Of a stretch of DNA of 47,145 nucleotides, positions 7,027 through 14,953 are shown piece by piece. Made by a program: the position numbers and the translations under genes. Under the pieces are notes generated by a model, which saw only the letters and a list, made by a program, of their open reading frames with translations, was not told the origin of the DNA and made no database searches. Within the stretch, counting starts at the first letter, position 1. Every line of letters begins with the position of its first letter. Source of the DNA: an uncultured Oscillospiraceae bacterium (GTDB taxonomy: Bacteria; Bacillota; Clostridia; Oscillospirales; Oscillospiraceae); the NCBI GenBank assembly GCA_944385665.1, contig CALWYB010000015.1:1-47145 (forward strand). Direction: 5' to 3'.

Positions 7027-8775
7027 TTACATCTTCTCCGGTGCACGGACACCCAGCAGGCCCATGCCGTTGGCCAGCACGGAGCGCACAGTATCCGCCA
7101 ACTTCAGCCGGGCGCCCAGCACCGCGGGCTCTTCGCCCTTGATGCGGCAGGCGTTGTAGAAGCGGTGGAAATCGCCGGCCAGAGACACCAGATAGCGGTT
7201 GATGATGCTGGGGTCGTAGTTCCGGGCAGCCAGGTGGATCTCCTCGGGGAACTGAGCCAGGGCCTTGATGAGGGCCTGCTCTTCCGGGGTGGTCAGCACC
7301 GCGGCGTCCACATCGCCGGCCTGAGGCACCTGGGCGCCCTCCTCGGCCAGACGGGCAATGAGGGAGCAGATCCGGGCGTGGGCGTACTGGACATAGTACA
7401 CCGGGTTCTCGCTGTCCTCCCGGACGGCCAGATCCAGGTCAAAGTCCAGGGGGGTGGTGGAGGACCGGGAGTTGAAGAAATACCGGGCGGCATCCACGCT
7501 GATCTCGTCCAGCAGGTCGTGCAGGGCGATGGTCTTACCGGAGCGCTTGGACATCCGCACCGGCTTGCCGTCCTGCATCAGATTGACCAGCTGCATCAGC
7601 ACCACCACCAGGCGGTGGGAGCCGTCCAGTCCCAGGCCGTCCAGGGCGGCCTGAAGCCGGGCCACGTGGCCGTGATGGTCAGCGCCCCAGACATTGACTG
7701 CCTTGTCAAAGCCCCGCACCTCCAGCTTGTTGCGGTGGTAGGCGATGTCGGCGGCAAAGTAGGTGTAGAAGCCGTTGCCCCGGCGCAGCACGTCATCCTT
7801 CAGGTCCAGCTTGTCCACCTGCTCCTGGGTCTTGCCCTCCCGCATGTACTTCTCCTTGAGCAGCTGGGTGGTGTTGAGCCACAAAGCCCCGTCCTTCTCA
7901 TAGGTCCAGCCCTTCTTCTCCAGCAGCTCCACCGTCTGGGCCACATAACCGCTGTTGTGCAGGGAGGACTCAAAGAACCACTGGTCGTACACGATGCCGT
8001 AGCGTTTCAGATCGGCCTCCATCCGGGGGATGTTCACCGACAAGCCGTACTGGGCCATCTTGTCCAGCCGCTCCTCCTCGGGCAGGTCCTTCCAGCTGTC
8101 CCCGTGGGCCTCATAGATGGCCTTAGCCAGCTCCTTGATGTCGTCGCCGTGGTAGCCCTCCTCGGGGAAGGGGAAGTTCTCCTCCCCCACGATGAGCTGC
8201 ATGTACCGGGCGTTGATGGACATGGCAAACTTGTGGATCTGGTTGCCTGCGTCGTTGACGTAGAACTCCTTCCAGGTGTCGCAGCCGTCCCGCTTGAGGA
8301 CGTTGGCCAGGGTGTCGCCCAGCACGCCGCCCCGGGCGTTGCCCATGTGCATGGGGCCGGTGGGGTTGGCGGAGACAAACTCCACCATGACCTTCTCCCC
8401 GCGGCCCTCAGTGTTGGCGCCGTACTCCGCGCCCTCCCGCTCCACGGCAGAGAGAACCTCGCCGTACCACTTGGGTGCCAGGGTAAAGTTCAGGAAGCCG
8501 GGACCGGCAATCTCTACCTTCTGGAAGTAGCTGCCCTCCAGGTCCAGGTTGTCCACAATGGCCTGAGCGATGGCCCGGGGCGCCTTGTGCAGGGCCTTGG
8601 CGCCCGCCATGGCAAAGGAGGAGGCGTAGTCCCCGTGGGCGGTGTCCTTGGGGATTTCAATGGTGGCCTTTACCTGGGCGCCCTCCGGGAGCAGTCCGGC
8701 CTGGGCCGCCTTCTCATAGGCCTGCTGGGTCAGCTGCGCCACCTGGGCGCGGGCCGCTTGGATCATATTTGACAT
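7027..8775 (-). CDS. argS: Arginyl-tRNA synthetase
   Basis: 582 residues, class I ArgRS. The N-terminal Add-1 domain is followed by the HIGH-equivalent HMGN (143-146) within SANPTGPMHMGNARGG, and the KMSKS-equivalent is RMSKRSGKT. The C-terminal DALR anticodon-binding domain ends in LLGVRAPEKM. It charges tRNA-Arg in the cytosol. The ATG at 8775 (MSNMIQAAR) has an AGGGTGAG SD; the longer frame begins at a TTG at 8796 with no SD. A ywiB-like gene lies just upstream, the same pair as ywiB-argS in Bacillus subtilis. Confidence 0.98.
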   Translation of the reverse strand: MSNMIQAARAQVAQLTQQAYEKAAQAGLLPEGAQVKATIEIPKDTAHGDYASSFAMAGAKALHKAPRAIAQAIVDNLDLEGSYFQKVEIAGPGFLNFTLAPKWYGEVLSAVEREGAEYGANTEGRGEKVMVEFVSANPTGPMHMGNARGGVLGDTLANVLKRDGCDTWKEFYVNDAGNQIHKFAMSINARYMQLIVGEENFPFPEEGYHGDDIKELAKAIYEAHGDSWKDLPEEERLDKMAQYGLSVNIPRMEADLKRYGIVYDQWFFESSLHNSGYVAQTVELLEKKGWTYEKDGALWLNTTQLLKEKYMREGKTQEQVDKLDLKDDVLRRGNGFYTYFAADIAYHRNKLEVRGFDKAVNVWGADHHGHVARLQAALDGLGLDGSHRLVVVLMQLVNLMQDGKPVRMSKRSGKTIALHDLLDEISVDAARYFFNSRSSTTPLDFDLDLAVREDSENPVYYVQYAHARICSLIARLAEEGAQVPQAGDVDAAVLTTPEEQALIKALAQFPEEIHLAARNYDPSIINRYLVSLAGDFHRFYNACRIKGEEPAVLGARLKLADTVRSVLANGMGLLGVRAPEKM

Positions 8776-8830
8776 TTCGTTCTCACCCTTCTTCAAACCG
8801 GCCAGTCCACCGGTCGATACAAAGTATATA

Positions 8831-9274
8831 TTACTGCTTGAGGCTGATGCCGTCCGCTTCCTTCACCTTGATCTGGAAGATGTTCCGGCCAGCGATGGCG
8901 TGGTCGATTTCGATGGCATAATCGATCTCAATGTCGCCGCCCTTGTCGTCCAGCTCGGCCAGCAGGTGGCGGGTATTCACCCCGATGGTCATGGCGCCGT
9001 AGGGGGTGTTGTACATGGACATGTGCCGCCGCCCCTCCTGGAACACCATCTGGGAGTTGAACTCCCCTACCCGCATCAGGGTCACCCGCTCGGGCTCGAT
9101 CTGGAAGGTAGTCAGGGTCCCCTCCAGCCCGGTCAGCTCGCTCTCCTGGTAGGACAGGGTGTAGCTGCTGCCCTCCCGCTCCAGGCGCCCCTCGGTCACC
9201 AGCTCGATCACATCCGGATCGGCGTTGTCATACTTCTGCGTCCCCTTAATGGAGATAATCACATCTTTTTCCAT
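8831..9274 (-). CDS. DUF1934 (YwiB-like) beta-barrel protein
   Basis: 147 residues without membrane segments. Alternating hydrophobic beta strands (TLSYQESELTGLEGTLTTF, VTLMRVGEFNSQMVF, MSMYNTPYGAMTIGV) and a C-terminal ELDDKGGDIEIDYAIEID match DUF1934, a calycin-like barrel. No catalytic residues are recognisable and the role is unknown. It is transcribed ahead of argS from a consensus promoter at 9340-9368; this linkage is conserved in Bacillus. A good SD (GGAGG) precedes the ATG. Confidence 0.88.
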   Translation of the reverse strand: MEKDVIISIKGTQKYDNADPDVIELVTEGRLEREGSSYTLSYQESELTGLEGTLTTFQIEPERVTLMRVGEFNSQMVFQEGRRHMSMYNTPYGAMTIGVNTRHLLAELDDKGGDIEIDYAIEIDHAIAGRNIFQIKVKEADGISLKQ

Positions 9275-9339
9275 GGGTTCCTCCCTGGTATACTCAATCT
9301 GCTGTCGGGCACCGGGTCCGGCAGAAAAACAGTGGAGGT

Positions 9340-9368
9340 ATTATACACTGGACCGCTCCCCATGTAAA
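9340..9368 (-). promoter_or_regulatory. Promoter of the DUF1934-argS operon
   Basis: Minus strand: TTTACA (9363-9368), 17-nt spacer, TATAAT (9340-9345). The transcript would start near 9333 and have a leader of about 60 nt. Confidence 0.8.
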
Positions 9369-9457
9369 GGGTTCCGGGCCGCCGCCGCAGTATCTTATAT
9401 ATTTTATGCGATTTTCTTTGGAAAAACAAGGGGGAGTTTCCCTTCTTCCACAAAAGA

Positions 9458-9484
9458 AACGGAAGGCCGCCGGCCTTCCGTTTG
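9458..9484 (-). terminator. Terminator after the YibE/F gene
   Basis: AAACGGAAGGCCG / CGGCCTTCCGTTT stem just downstream of the minus-strand stop at 9493, followed on that strand by TTTCTTTT. Confidence 0.8.
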
Positions 9485-9492
9485 GTCTTTAT

Positions 9493-10665
9493 TCACAGGC
9501 ACTCTTCCTTAGGCTGCATGAGCTCTTCTTTTTTCTCCCTGTGAGTGAGAAATACCCCCGCGCACAGTGCAGTGAAAGGAGCCACCGTCACCAGGCCGAA
9601 GGAGCCGATCACCGTGTGGATGAGCTCGGCCGCCACATACTTGTAGTTGAGAATGTTCTCCACCGGAGTACCCTGGGCCATGAATACCATCAGCAGAGCC
9701 ATATAGCCTCCGGAGTAGGCAAACAGCAGGGTGGTGGTCATAGTGCCCATGGCTGCCCGGCCCACGTTCAGCCCCGAACGGGCCGCCTCCTTCCAGCTCA
9801 GATCAGGCCGCTTCTCCACCACCTCATAGACCGCCGAGGTAATATCCACACTCAGGTCCATAATGGCCCCCGAGGCCCCGATGAAGATGGAGGCCATGAA
9901 GATCCGGGTCAGATTCAGGTCCTGATAGCCGGAGTAGAGCAGGCTCTCTGAGTAGGACATCACCGCCCCGTGGATGTGGAACAGGTCGGTGAACAGCACG
10001 CCCAGCACACAGGTGACCAGGATGCCCAGAAAGGAGCCGGAAACCGCCGCCCAACACCGCCGGTCAAAGCCGTACACCAGGGCGATGATGAGTACCGTGA
10101 GAAACAAGGTGATAGCCAGGCCAATCCAGATGGGGTTATAGCCCTTCAGGTACAAAGGCACCAGCACCTTCCACAGGGTGAGCACCGTCAGCACAAAGGA
10201 GGCGATGGCCCGCACCCCGGTAGGGCCGGCAAACAGGATAAGAAACACGGCAAAGCCGATGGCCATGACCAGCTCCCAGCTCAGGCGGAAATGGTCACTC
10301 ATGGTGACGTTGGTGATGGTATCCCCATCATGGCTCACCACCACCAGGGCCTTGTCCCCGGGCTGAAAGATCTTATCCTGCTCCAGGGAGCCGTTGAGCA
10401 TGTTGACGCCGGAGACGGTCTGGCCCCGGAACATGCCGTCCAAAATCTCCAGCTGGCAGCGCTGCTCCCCCGAGCGCACCAGGCCGGTGTCGATAATGGC
10501 CGAGTCATCCACCGCCACCACCCGGGCGGTACACCGCTCCGCCTCCTGGTAGACCAGCGCCCCCTCAAAGCCGGTGGGCAAAAACAACAAAATCAATATG
10601 GCCAGCAGGCACACCGCCACCGGGGCGTGGTAGCGCAGCATCTCCGGCTTTCTGGATCTGAGCAT
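9493..10665 (-). CDS. YibE/F family membrane protein
   Basis: 390 residues. One N-terminal anchor helix, then an extracytoplasmic domain of ~100 residues (YQEAERCTARVVAVDD ... GDKALVVVSHDGDTITNV), then about seven hydrophobic helices containing the family segments MASIFIGASGAIMDLSVDIT and GRAAMGTMTTTLLFAYSGG. This matches YibE/F-like proteins. The transport substrate is not established for the family. AAGGAG 9 nt before ATG 10665 fixes the start. It lies 3' of the phosphatase gene but is separated from it by a GC-rich hairpin, so it may have its own transcription. Confidence 0.88.
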   Translation of the reverse strand: MLRSRKPEMLRYHAPVAVCLLAILILLFLPTGFEGALVYQEAERCTARVVAVDDSAIIDTGLVRSGEQRCQLEILDGMFRGQTVSGVNMLNGSLEQDKIFQPGDKALVVVSHDGDTITNVTMSDHFRLSWELVMAIGFAVFLILFAGPTGVRAIASFVLTVLTLWKVLVPLYLKGYNPIWIGLAITLFLTVLIIALVYGFDRRCWAAVSGSFLGILVTCVLGVLFTDLFHIHGAVMSYSESLLYSGYQDLNLTRIFMASIFIGASGAIMDLSVDITSAVYEVVEKRPDLSWKEAARSGLNVGRAAMGTMTTTLLFAYSGGYMALLMVFMAQGTPVENILNYKYVAAELIHTVIGSFGLVTVAPFTALCAGVFLTHREKKEELMQPKEECL

Positions 10666-10706
10666 AGATTCGAACTCCTTTTCTTCCCGAACTCATCATA
10701 ACAAGC

Positions 10707-10734
10707 CCGCCCCGCCTGCATTCAGGCGGGGCGG
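10707..10734 (-). terminator. GC-rich hairpin after the alkaline phosphatase gene
   Basis: 12-bp perfect stem CCGCCCCGCCTG / CAGGCGGGGCGG with a 4-nt loop, 22 nt beyond the phosphatase stop. The downstream U-run on the minus strand is weak (CTTGTT), so termination may be partial. Confidence 0.65.
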
Positions 10735-10756
10735 ACCCAACGGCTGCAAGATTCTT

Positions 10757-12310
10757 TTAGGCAATGCTGAGCATGTCAGCCAGCTTGTTGTAGATCTCGG
10801 TGTTGTCGTAGTAGCCGTCGAACACGTCGCTGCCCACGCCCTGGGCCAGCACAGCCACGGGCAGGCCGGTGTGGCTGTAAGAGGAGAAGCTCACGCCGGA
10901 CTTATTGTTGATGATGTGGGTGATGGTGACGGTGAGGGGCTCGTAGGTGCCGTAGAGCACATACTCCTGCTGCTCATCCATGCCGGTATCCGCCTCGTTG
11001 ATGCTCTTCTCATAGGCGGTCTTCAGCTGGCTGAGCTCGTAGTCGGTAAGCACCAGCTTGTCTCCCTCCTCACCGGAGGTCTTCAGACCAAACAGCTGAG
11101 TCACATCGGCCATCACGTCGTCAAAGGAGGTCTTGTTCTCCTTGTACTTGGCCACATAGTCGCTGTCAAACTTGGCGTAGGAGATCTTCTGGCTCTCCAG
11201 TAGGTTGAGATAGGTGTCGTAGTCGGTGCCGGCAAAGCCGATGGTCAGGCCGCCGGTTTCGTGGTCGCCGGTGACTAGGATCAGAGTCTCGTCGGCGTGG
11301 TCCTTGGCAAAGTCGATGGCCACCTGCACCGCGTCGGCCAGAGCCACAGTGTCGTGGATGGAGGAGCCGGCGTCGTTGGCGTGGCAGGCCCAGTCGATCT
11401 TGCCGCCCTCACACATCATAAAGAAGCCCTTGTCGTTGTCCAGCACCTCGATGCCCTTCTCCACGTAGTCGGCCAGAGACCACATGTCCTCGGTGCGGTC
11501 CAGCTCATAGGCCATGGCATCGCCGTCGGCCAGATCCTCGTCCACCAGGATGGCCTTCTCGGTGTCAGCGCCCACCGCCTCGGCCTCCTCGTGGGTCATG
11601 GCCACGGTGTAGCCGGCCTCTTTGGCCAGGTCGTAGAGATTAGCCTGATCCTCGTTCTTGCCGGTGGGGGACAGCAGACCGCCGCCGGCGAAGTAGTCAA
11701 AGTCGGAGTTTACCAGCTCCTGGCCGATCTCGTAGTAGTTGCTGCGGCTGGCCTGGTGGGCATAGAAGGCGGCGGGGGTGGCGTGGTTCAGGTTCACCGA
11801 GGTGATGACGCCGATCTCCCAGTCTTTCTGGTCCTTGAGCTGCTCAGCGATGGTCTCGTAGGGGGTGGTGCCCGTCTCATCCATGTTGATGGTACCGGAG
11901 TAGGTCTTGTGTCCGGTGGAGATGGAGGTGGCGGTAGAGGCCGAGTCGGGGCAGAAGCTGTTGGAGTCGTAAGTAACCGCGGAGCCCACTGACTCAAAGT
12001 TCATAAAGTTCAGGTACTCCGGGCCGTCCAGCTTGGCCCCCTGGTTATCGTCCAGGCTGGGCTCAGCCTGCCAGTAGTCGTCGTCCTTCAGGGCGCCCAG
12101 GTAGTCCGAGGTGGACTGGATCTGGGGGTAGCTCATACCGTCGCCGATAAAGAGGAACACATACTTGGGCGCTTTCACCTGCTCCGTCTGGGACATGTTT
12201 TCCCCATTGACGCTATTCTGGCTGGTGCCGGCAGCAGACCCGGCGGTACAGCCGGCCAGAGTCGCAGCGGCCAGCGCCAGGGTCAGGGTTGTCGCAATCC
12301 GTTTTTTCAT
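10757..12310 (-). CDS. Alkaline phosphatase, lipoprotein
   Basis: 517 residues. A lipoprotein signal peptide (MKKRIATTLTLALAAATLAG followed by Cys21) predicts lipid anchoring outside the membrane. The mature part is a PhoA-type phosphomonoesterase: VFLFIGDGMS with metal ligand Asp57, PDSASTATSISTGHKT with nucleophile Ser123, then CEGGKIDWACHANDAG and LVTGDHETGG metal-binding motifs. It releases phosphate from monoesters using Zn/Mg. GGAGGG lies about 8 nt upstream of the start. No clear Pho box was found; a TACAAT -10-like sequence exists at 12368-12373 without a good -35. Length is slightly above the classical enzyme because of a Ser/Asn-rich spacer after the lipid anchor. Confidence 0.95.
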   Translation of the reverse strand: MKKRIATTLTLALAAATLAGCTAGSAAGTSQNSVNGENMSQTEQVKAPKYVFLFIGDGMSYPQIQSTSDYLGALKDDDYWQAEPSLDDNQGAKLDGPEYLNFMNFESVGSAVTYDSNSFCPDSASTATSISTGHKTYSGTINMDETGTTPYETIAEQLKDQKDWEIGVITSVNLNHATPAAFYAHQASRSNYYEIGQELVNSDFDYFAGGGLLSPTGKNEDQANLYDLAKEAGYTVAMTHEEAEAVGADTEKAILVDEDLADGDAMAYELDRTEDMWSLADYVEKGIEVLDNDKGFFMMCEGGKIDWACHANDAGSSIHDTVALADAVQVAIDFAKDHADETLILVTGDHETGGLTIGFAGTDYDTYLNLLESQKISYAKFDSDYVAKYKENKTSFDDVMADVTQLFGLKTSGEEGDKLVLTDYELSQLKTAYEKSINEADTGMDEQQEYVLYGTYEPLTVTITHIINNKSGVSFSSYSHTGLPVAVLAQGVGSDVFDGYYDNTEIYNKLADMLSIA

Positions 12311-12436
12311 GGTTCAATTCCCTCCAATAAGACTCGCCGCCCGTCTTTCCGCACGCGGGACGGCAAGGCATATTGTATGGGGAATTTGTAAAATCATCCA
12401 CCGGCTCCCGGTGAAACTCCGGTTAAAAGCAAACCA

Positions 12437-12847
12437 TCACTTCTCCCGGGGCTCCAGCAAGTCGGCCAGGGAGACGCTGTCCAGATAGTTCTCCACCATG
12501 GTGTCCAACTTCTCCCACAGGGGGCGGGTGCGGCACTTGGCCGCATTTTCGCAGTGCCCATCCAATGCCTGGCAGTTCACCGGGGACAGGCTCCCCTCGG
12601 TCAGACGGAGAATGGCCCCCACGGAGTACTCTTCCGGCGACCGGGTCAGGCGGTAGCCGCCTCCCTTGCCCCGCACCCCCGCCAAATCTCCGTTGCGGGC
12701 CAACAACTTGACGATGCTCTCCAGATATTTTTCCGACAGCCCCTGCCGCTGGGCAATGTCCTTCAGGGGAATATATCCCTCCCCTCCGTGCTGCGCCAGA
12801 TCCACCATGACCCGCAGGGCATAGCGTCCCTTTGTGGATACCATCAT
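12437..12847 (-). CDS. Rrf2/IscR-family regulator with three cysteines
   Basis: 136 residues. An N-terminal winged helix (VSTKGRYALRVMVDLAQH, LKDIAQRQGLSEKYLESIV, GVRGKGGGYRLTR) is followed by a loop with Cys92, Cys99 and Cys105, spaced like the Fe-S-binding cysteines of IscR. A [2Fe-2S] cofactor is therefore likely (inference). AGGAGG sits 9 nt before the first of two tandem ATGs. It is divergent from a [FeFe] hydrogenase, and both promoters carry the same GCTATGGTA block directly at the -10 box, suggesting that it controls itself and the hydrogenase. Confidence 0.92.
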   Translation of the reverse strand: MMVSTKGRYALRVMVDLAQHGGEGYIPLKDIAQRQGLSEKYLESIVKLLARNGDLAGVRGKGGGYRLTRSPEEYSVGAILRLTEGSLSPVNCQALDGHCENAAKCRTRPLWEKLDTMVENYLDSVSLADLLEPREK

Positions 12848-12915
12848 ATCCCGTTTCCTCCTGTTGCGGTTCTATTCTTTGCGCTTATTTGAAAAAGCGC
12901 CGATTTTTCTATCAA

Positions 12916-12943
12916 ATTATACCATAGCAGAGCAAAAAGGCAA
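12916..12943 (-). promoter_or_regulatory. Promoter of the Rrf2 regulator gene
   Basis: Minus strand: TTGCCT (12938-12943), 16-nt spacer, TATAAT (12916-12921). GCTATGG lies directly upstream of the -10, and CTAT...ATAG flanks the -10 as an imperfect dyad. Confidence 0.72.
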
Positions 12944-13238
12944 TCGTTGCTTTTTCTTATTTTGGTGCATGACTTGCTGCATTGTTTCTGCCGTTCTCTC
13001 CCTTAGAATTTCCAATTTTCCCTCTTGCACCGACCAAAATGCCGCCCCCGGCGCCGCACCCCGGCGGCGCAGGAAGCTTTTTCTCCGTCCTTCCCCATCT
13101 TTTCCGAAATATTGTTCCCACCTTTCCCTATTTTCCCCACTATTTTCTCTTGGGAGAGCCATTCCGTTCTCGTCACTAATTCCAAACAAAACCGCAGAAA
13201 AACCATGGAATTTCTCTGTTGTCTCCGGGCAGGATCTG

Positions 13239-13267
13239 TTGTAAAATGAGGTAAGCTATGGTAATAT
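13239..13267 (+). promoter_or_regulatory. Promoter of the [FeFe] hydrogenase gene
   Basis: TTGTAA (13239-13244), 17-nt spacer, TAATAT (13262-13267). GCTATGG again lies directly upstream of the -10, in the same register as in the divergent Rrf2 promoter. The ATG at 13266 overlaps this -10 and so cannot be the start codon. Confidence 0.6.
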
Positions 13268-13319
13268 GATGCTGACAAACGTGAAAGTTTTCTTGCAAAA
13301 TCGAAGAGGAGGAAATTTT

Positions 13320-14837
13320 ATGCGGGGAGTCCACACCTTTATCAATGATTTGCGGCGCCAGGTCTTCACCGAAGTGGCCCGTCTGGCCTTTGAAGGCGGA
13401 GACTACGCCAAAGCCATTGAACGTCTGCCCTACAAAATCATTCCCGGCGAGGTAGCCCGCCACCGTCAGAATATTTTCCTGGAGCGCGCCATTGTCAGCG
13501 AGCGCATCCGCCTGGCCATCGGCCTTCCTCTGCGGGATGTCGACGAGTACACTCCCACCAGCGCCAACATTGAGGACAGCGCCGTGGCTCAGAAGTACTA
13601 TGAGCCCCCCCTGATCAACATCATCAACTTCGCCTGCAACGCCTGCCCCCCCAAGCAGGTCCGGGTCACCAATATGTGTCAGGGCTGTCTGGCTCACCCC
13701 TGTATGGAGGTTTGCCCCCGAGACGCCATCTCCCTGGTTCAGGGCAAGAGCTTCATTGACCAGTCCAAGTGCATCAAGTGCGGCAAGTGCGCCGACCAGT
13801 GCCCCTACGGCGCCATTCTGAAGCTGGAGCGCCCCTGCGCCGAGGCCTGCGGCATGGACGCCATCGGCTCCGATGAGCTGGGCCGTGCCAAGATCGACTA
13901 TGACAAGTGCGTCTCTTGCGGTATGTGCCTGGTGAACTGCCCCTTCGGCGCTATCTCCGACAAGAGCCAGATCTTCCAGCTCATCCAGGCCATCAAGCGG
14001 GGCGACAAGGTGGTTGCCGCTGTGGCTCCCGCCTTCGTCAGCCAGTTCGGCGACAACGTGACCTCCTCCCAGATGCGGGAGGCCATGCGCCAGGTGGGCT
14101 TTGACAAGGTCATTGAGGTGGCCGTAGGCGCCGATATGTGTACTGCCGAAGAGGCTGAGGACTTTCTCAAGAAGGTCCCCGCCGAGCAGCCCTTCATGGC
14201 CACCTCCTGCTGCCCTGCCTGGAGCGTGATGGCCAAGAAGTTCTTCCCCCAGTTTGCTCCCTATATCTCCATGGCCCTCACCCCCATGGTGCTCACCGCC
14301 CGTCTCTACAAGAAGGACCACCCCGATGCCCGCATCGTCTTCATCGGCCCCTGCGCCGCCAAAAAGCTGGAGGCCTCCCGCCGTACCATCCGCAGCGATG
14401 TGGACTTCGTGCTCACCTTTGAGGAGATGCAGGGCATCTTCGACGCCAAGGGCATCGTCCCCGCCGACATGCCCATCGACCCCGACGACGAGTTCAGCAC
14501 CGGTACCGCTGCCGGCCGCGGCTTTGCGGTGACCGGCGGCGTGGCCGCTGCCGTGAAGGCGGCCATCAAGGAGATCGATCCCGACCGGGAAGTGCTGGTG
14601 GAGCACGCCGACGGCCTGCGGGAGTGCCGCAAGATGCTGCTGCTGGCGAAAACCGGCAAGTACAACGGCTACCTGCTGGAGGGCATGGGCTGCCCCGGCG
14701 GTTGTGTGGCCGGTGCCGGCACCATCACTCCAGTGAAGAAGAGCACCGCTGCGGTCACCAAGTATACCAATGCTGCTCCCGTCAAGAACGTATCCGAATC
14801 CGCCGCCGTCAAGCGGCTCCACGAGGTTCAGGAGTAA
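13320..14837 (+). CDS. Monomeric [FeFe] hydrogenase, group B type
   Basis: 505 residues. The N-terminal half carries cysteine-rich ferredoxin-like segments (CNACPPKQVRVTNMCQGCLAHPC, then CIKCGKCADQCPYGA and CVSCGMCLVNCPFGA). The H-cluster domain has L1 TSCCPAW (Cys297, Cys298), L2 GPCAAKKLE (Cys345) and L3 EGMGCPGGCVAGAG (Cys458, Cys462). By homology with CpI, Cys298, 345, 458 and 462 would bind the H-cluster and Cys297 would relay protons. TSCCPAW and GPCAAKK in place of TSCCPGW and MPCxxKK point to group B enzymes rather than classical group A. Ferredoxin is the likely partner, making or consuming H2 in the cytosol. The ATG at 13320 has AGAGGAGG 7 nt upstream; the longer frame from 13266 begins inside the promoter. 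Confidence 0.92.
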   Translation: MRGVHTFINDLRRQVFTEVARLAFEGGDYAKAIERLPYKIIPGEVARHRQNIFLERAIVSERIRLAIGLPLRDVDEYTPTSANIEDSAVAQKYYEPPLINIINFACNACPPKQVRVTNMCQGCLAHPCMEVCPRDAISLVQGKSFIDQSKCIKCGKCADQCPYGAILKLERPCAEACGMDAIGSDELGRAKIDYDKCVSCGMCLVNCPFGAISDKSQIFQLIQAIKRGDKVVAAVAPAFVSQFGDNVTSSQMREAMRQVGFDKVIEVAVGADMCTAEEAEDFLKKVPAEQPFMATSCCPAWSVMAKKFFPQFAPYISMALTPMVLTARLYKKDHPDARIVFIGPCAAKKLEASRRTIRSDVDFVLTFEEMQGIFDAKGIVPADMPIDPDDEFSTGTAAGRGFAVTGGVAAAVKAAIKEIDPDREVLVEHADGLRECRKMLLLAKTGKYNGYLLEGMGCPGGCVAGAGTITPVKKSTAAVTKYTNAAPVKNVSESAAVKRLHEVQE

Positions 14838-14852
14838 TCTTTCTATTCGCTC

Positions 14853-14882
14853 AGCGCCCGGCCAATGGCCGGGCGCTTTTTT
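14853..14882 (+). terminator. Hydrogenase terminator
   Basis: Perfect stem AGCGCCCGGCC / GGCCGGGCGCT, loop AAT, followed by TTTTTT. Confidence 0.93.
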
Positions 14883-14900
14883 GATTTCTTTCAGAAAAGA

Positions 14901-14938
14901 AAAATCCCGCGGTACATTCGTACCACGGAATTTTTTGT
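14901..14938 (-). terminator. Terminator of the NlpC/P60 gene
   Basis: Minus strand: AAAAAATTCCGTGGTAC / GTACCGCGGGATTTTT with a short loop and G-U pairs, ending in a T-run, 16 nt beyond the stop at 14954. Confidence 0.85.
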
Positions 14939-14953
14939 TATGTAGAAGGAGAA

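Larger units (their letters stand above)
12848..13319. other. Divergent regulatory region between the Rrf2 gene and the hydrogenase gene
   Basis: 472 nt without a credible gene. It holds the two promoters listed separately, a GCGCTT...AAGCGC dyad around 12877-12897 and a 7-bp GC hairpin (13051-13057 / 13064-13070). The middle part (about 12960-13200) is pyrimidine-rich with nothing recognisable. Confidence 0.6.

Noticed and set aside
10655-10680. GATTCGAACTCC, resembling a tRNA T-arm
   Set aside because: It is the start region of the YibE/F gene; no acceptor, D or anticodon arm can be built around it.
12340-12436. Pho box upstream of the alkaline phosphatase
   Set aside because: Only a single TTTACA-like hexamer and a weak -10 are present, without the repeated spacing expected of a PhoP site.
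12848-13300. Small frames (for example 12834-13244 + and 12917-13189 -) in the Rrf2/hydrogenase gap
   Set aside because: No SD and low-complexity pyrimidine/purine composition; better explained as regulatory DNA.
13266-13319. Upstream ATG for the hydrogenase
   Set aside because: The ATG overlaps the -10 box and has no SD, whereas ATG 13320 has a perfect one.
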